Shown here: piece after piece, positions 63,642 through 64,000 of the stretch
Layout: each line of letters starts with the position of its first letter
Position numbering within the stretch: position 1 is the stretch's first letter
Origin: Ancylobacter koreensis
Lineage (GTDB): Bacteria; Pseudomonadota; Alphaproteobacteria; Rhizobiales; Xanthobacteraceae
Length of the DNA: 64,000 nt
Reading direction: 5' to 3'
Assembly: GCF_023016525.1 (NCBI RefSeq)
Contig: NZ_JALKCG010000004.1
Coordinates: forward strand, 225,492-289,491
Notes under the pieces: model-generated
Seen by the model: the letters and a program-made list of their open reading frames with translations, nothing else
What the model was told of the DNA's origin: nothing
Database searches by the model: none
Translations under genes and position numbers: made by a program

Positions 63642-64000
<359 letters not shown>

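Overview
This is a GC-rich chromosomal segment that looks like an alphaproteobacterium of the order Hyphomicrobiales, most likely a Xanthobacteraceae member (Ancylobacter/Starkeya/Xanthobacter-like). That placement is inferred from gene content: an aapJQMP general amino-acid transporter, a urtABCDE-ureDABCEFG block, DUF1513, DUF2336 and DUF3297 proteins, and an rlmB / tRNA-Tyr / tRNA-Gly / tuf order. I see no prophage, insertion sequence or CRISPR array, and nearly all the sequence is ordinary, densely packed housekeeping and transport DNA.

Layout. 1-4.4 kb: the end of a multicopper oxidase gene, then a di-haem oxidoreductase, an imelysin-family protein and a Tat-exported DUF1513 protein, which together look like a periplasmic metal (probably iron) module. 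4.5-5.7 kb: a class I aminotransferase. 5.8-17.2 kb: a nitrogen-scavenging block in which a textbook sigma-54 promoter precedes a urea ABC transporter (urtABCDE). It runs directly into a complete nickel urease operon (ureD, a fused ureAB, ureC, ureE with a very long histidine tail, ureF, ureG), so urea import and hydrolysis are physically linked. 17.4-22.7 kb: a GAF-PAS-GGDEF-EAL protein, an ArnT-like glycosyltransferase and a cystathionine beta-lyase-type enzyme. 23-27.5 kb: aapJQMP, with a strong hairpin terminator behind the binding-protein gene. 27.6-31.8 kb (minus strand): sulfurtransferase, AlaX editing protein, cysteine synthase, photolyase. 31.9-39.1 kb: a short-chain dehydrogenase and the outer-membrane assembly pair TamB/TamA.

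39.1-43.2 kb is the least ordinary stretch. It has a ~1.2 kb interval without a convincing gene, an orphan ParA-type ATPase, a lipoprotein L,D-transpeptidase, a comparatively AT-rich spacer with small palindromes, and a two-gene toxin-antitoxin module. In that module a PIN-domain toxin is paired with an antitoxin whose N-terminal half is not a standard VapB DNA-binding domain (it resembles DUF7662). This is the best candidate for something poorly described.

43.2-50.4 kb holds flavin reductase, nitroreductase, a secreted unknown, a DUF2336 protein, NAD kinase, CutA, a DUF3297 protein, a Tat-exported metallo-beta-lactamase-fold hydrolase and an outer-membrane barrel. 50.5-54.8 kb is a polyamine-type ABC importer. 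55.2-60.1 kb holds TerC, a molybdopterin oxidoreductase, a low-complexity membrane protein, tRNA-Thr, a cysteine-repeat protein, an OmpA-like protein and RidA. 60.2-64 kb holds an MHS-type transporter with a large extra-membrane insertion, RlmB, tRNA-Tyr, tRNA-Gly and the start of tuf, which runs off the window. In all three ABC importers a hairpin lies directly after the binding-protein gene, a shared layout that would favour excess binding protein over membrane components.
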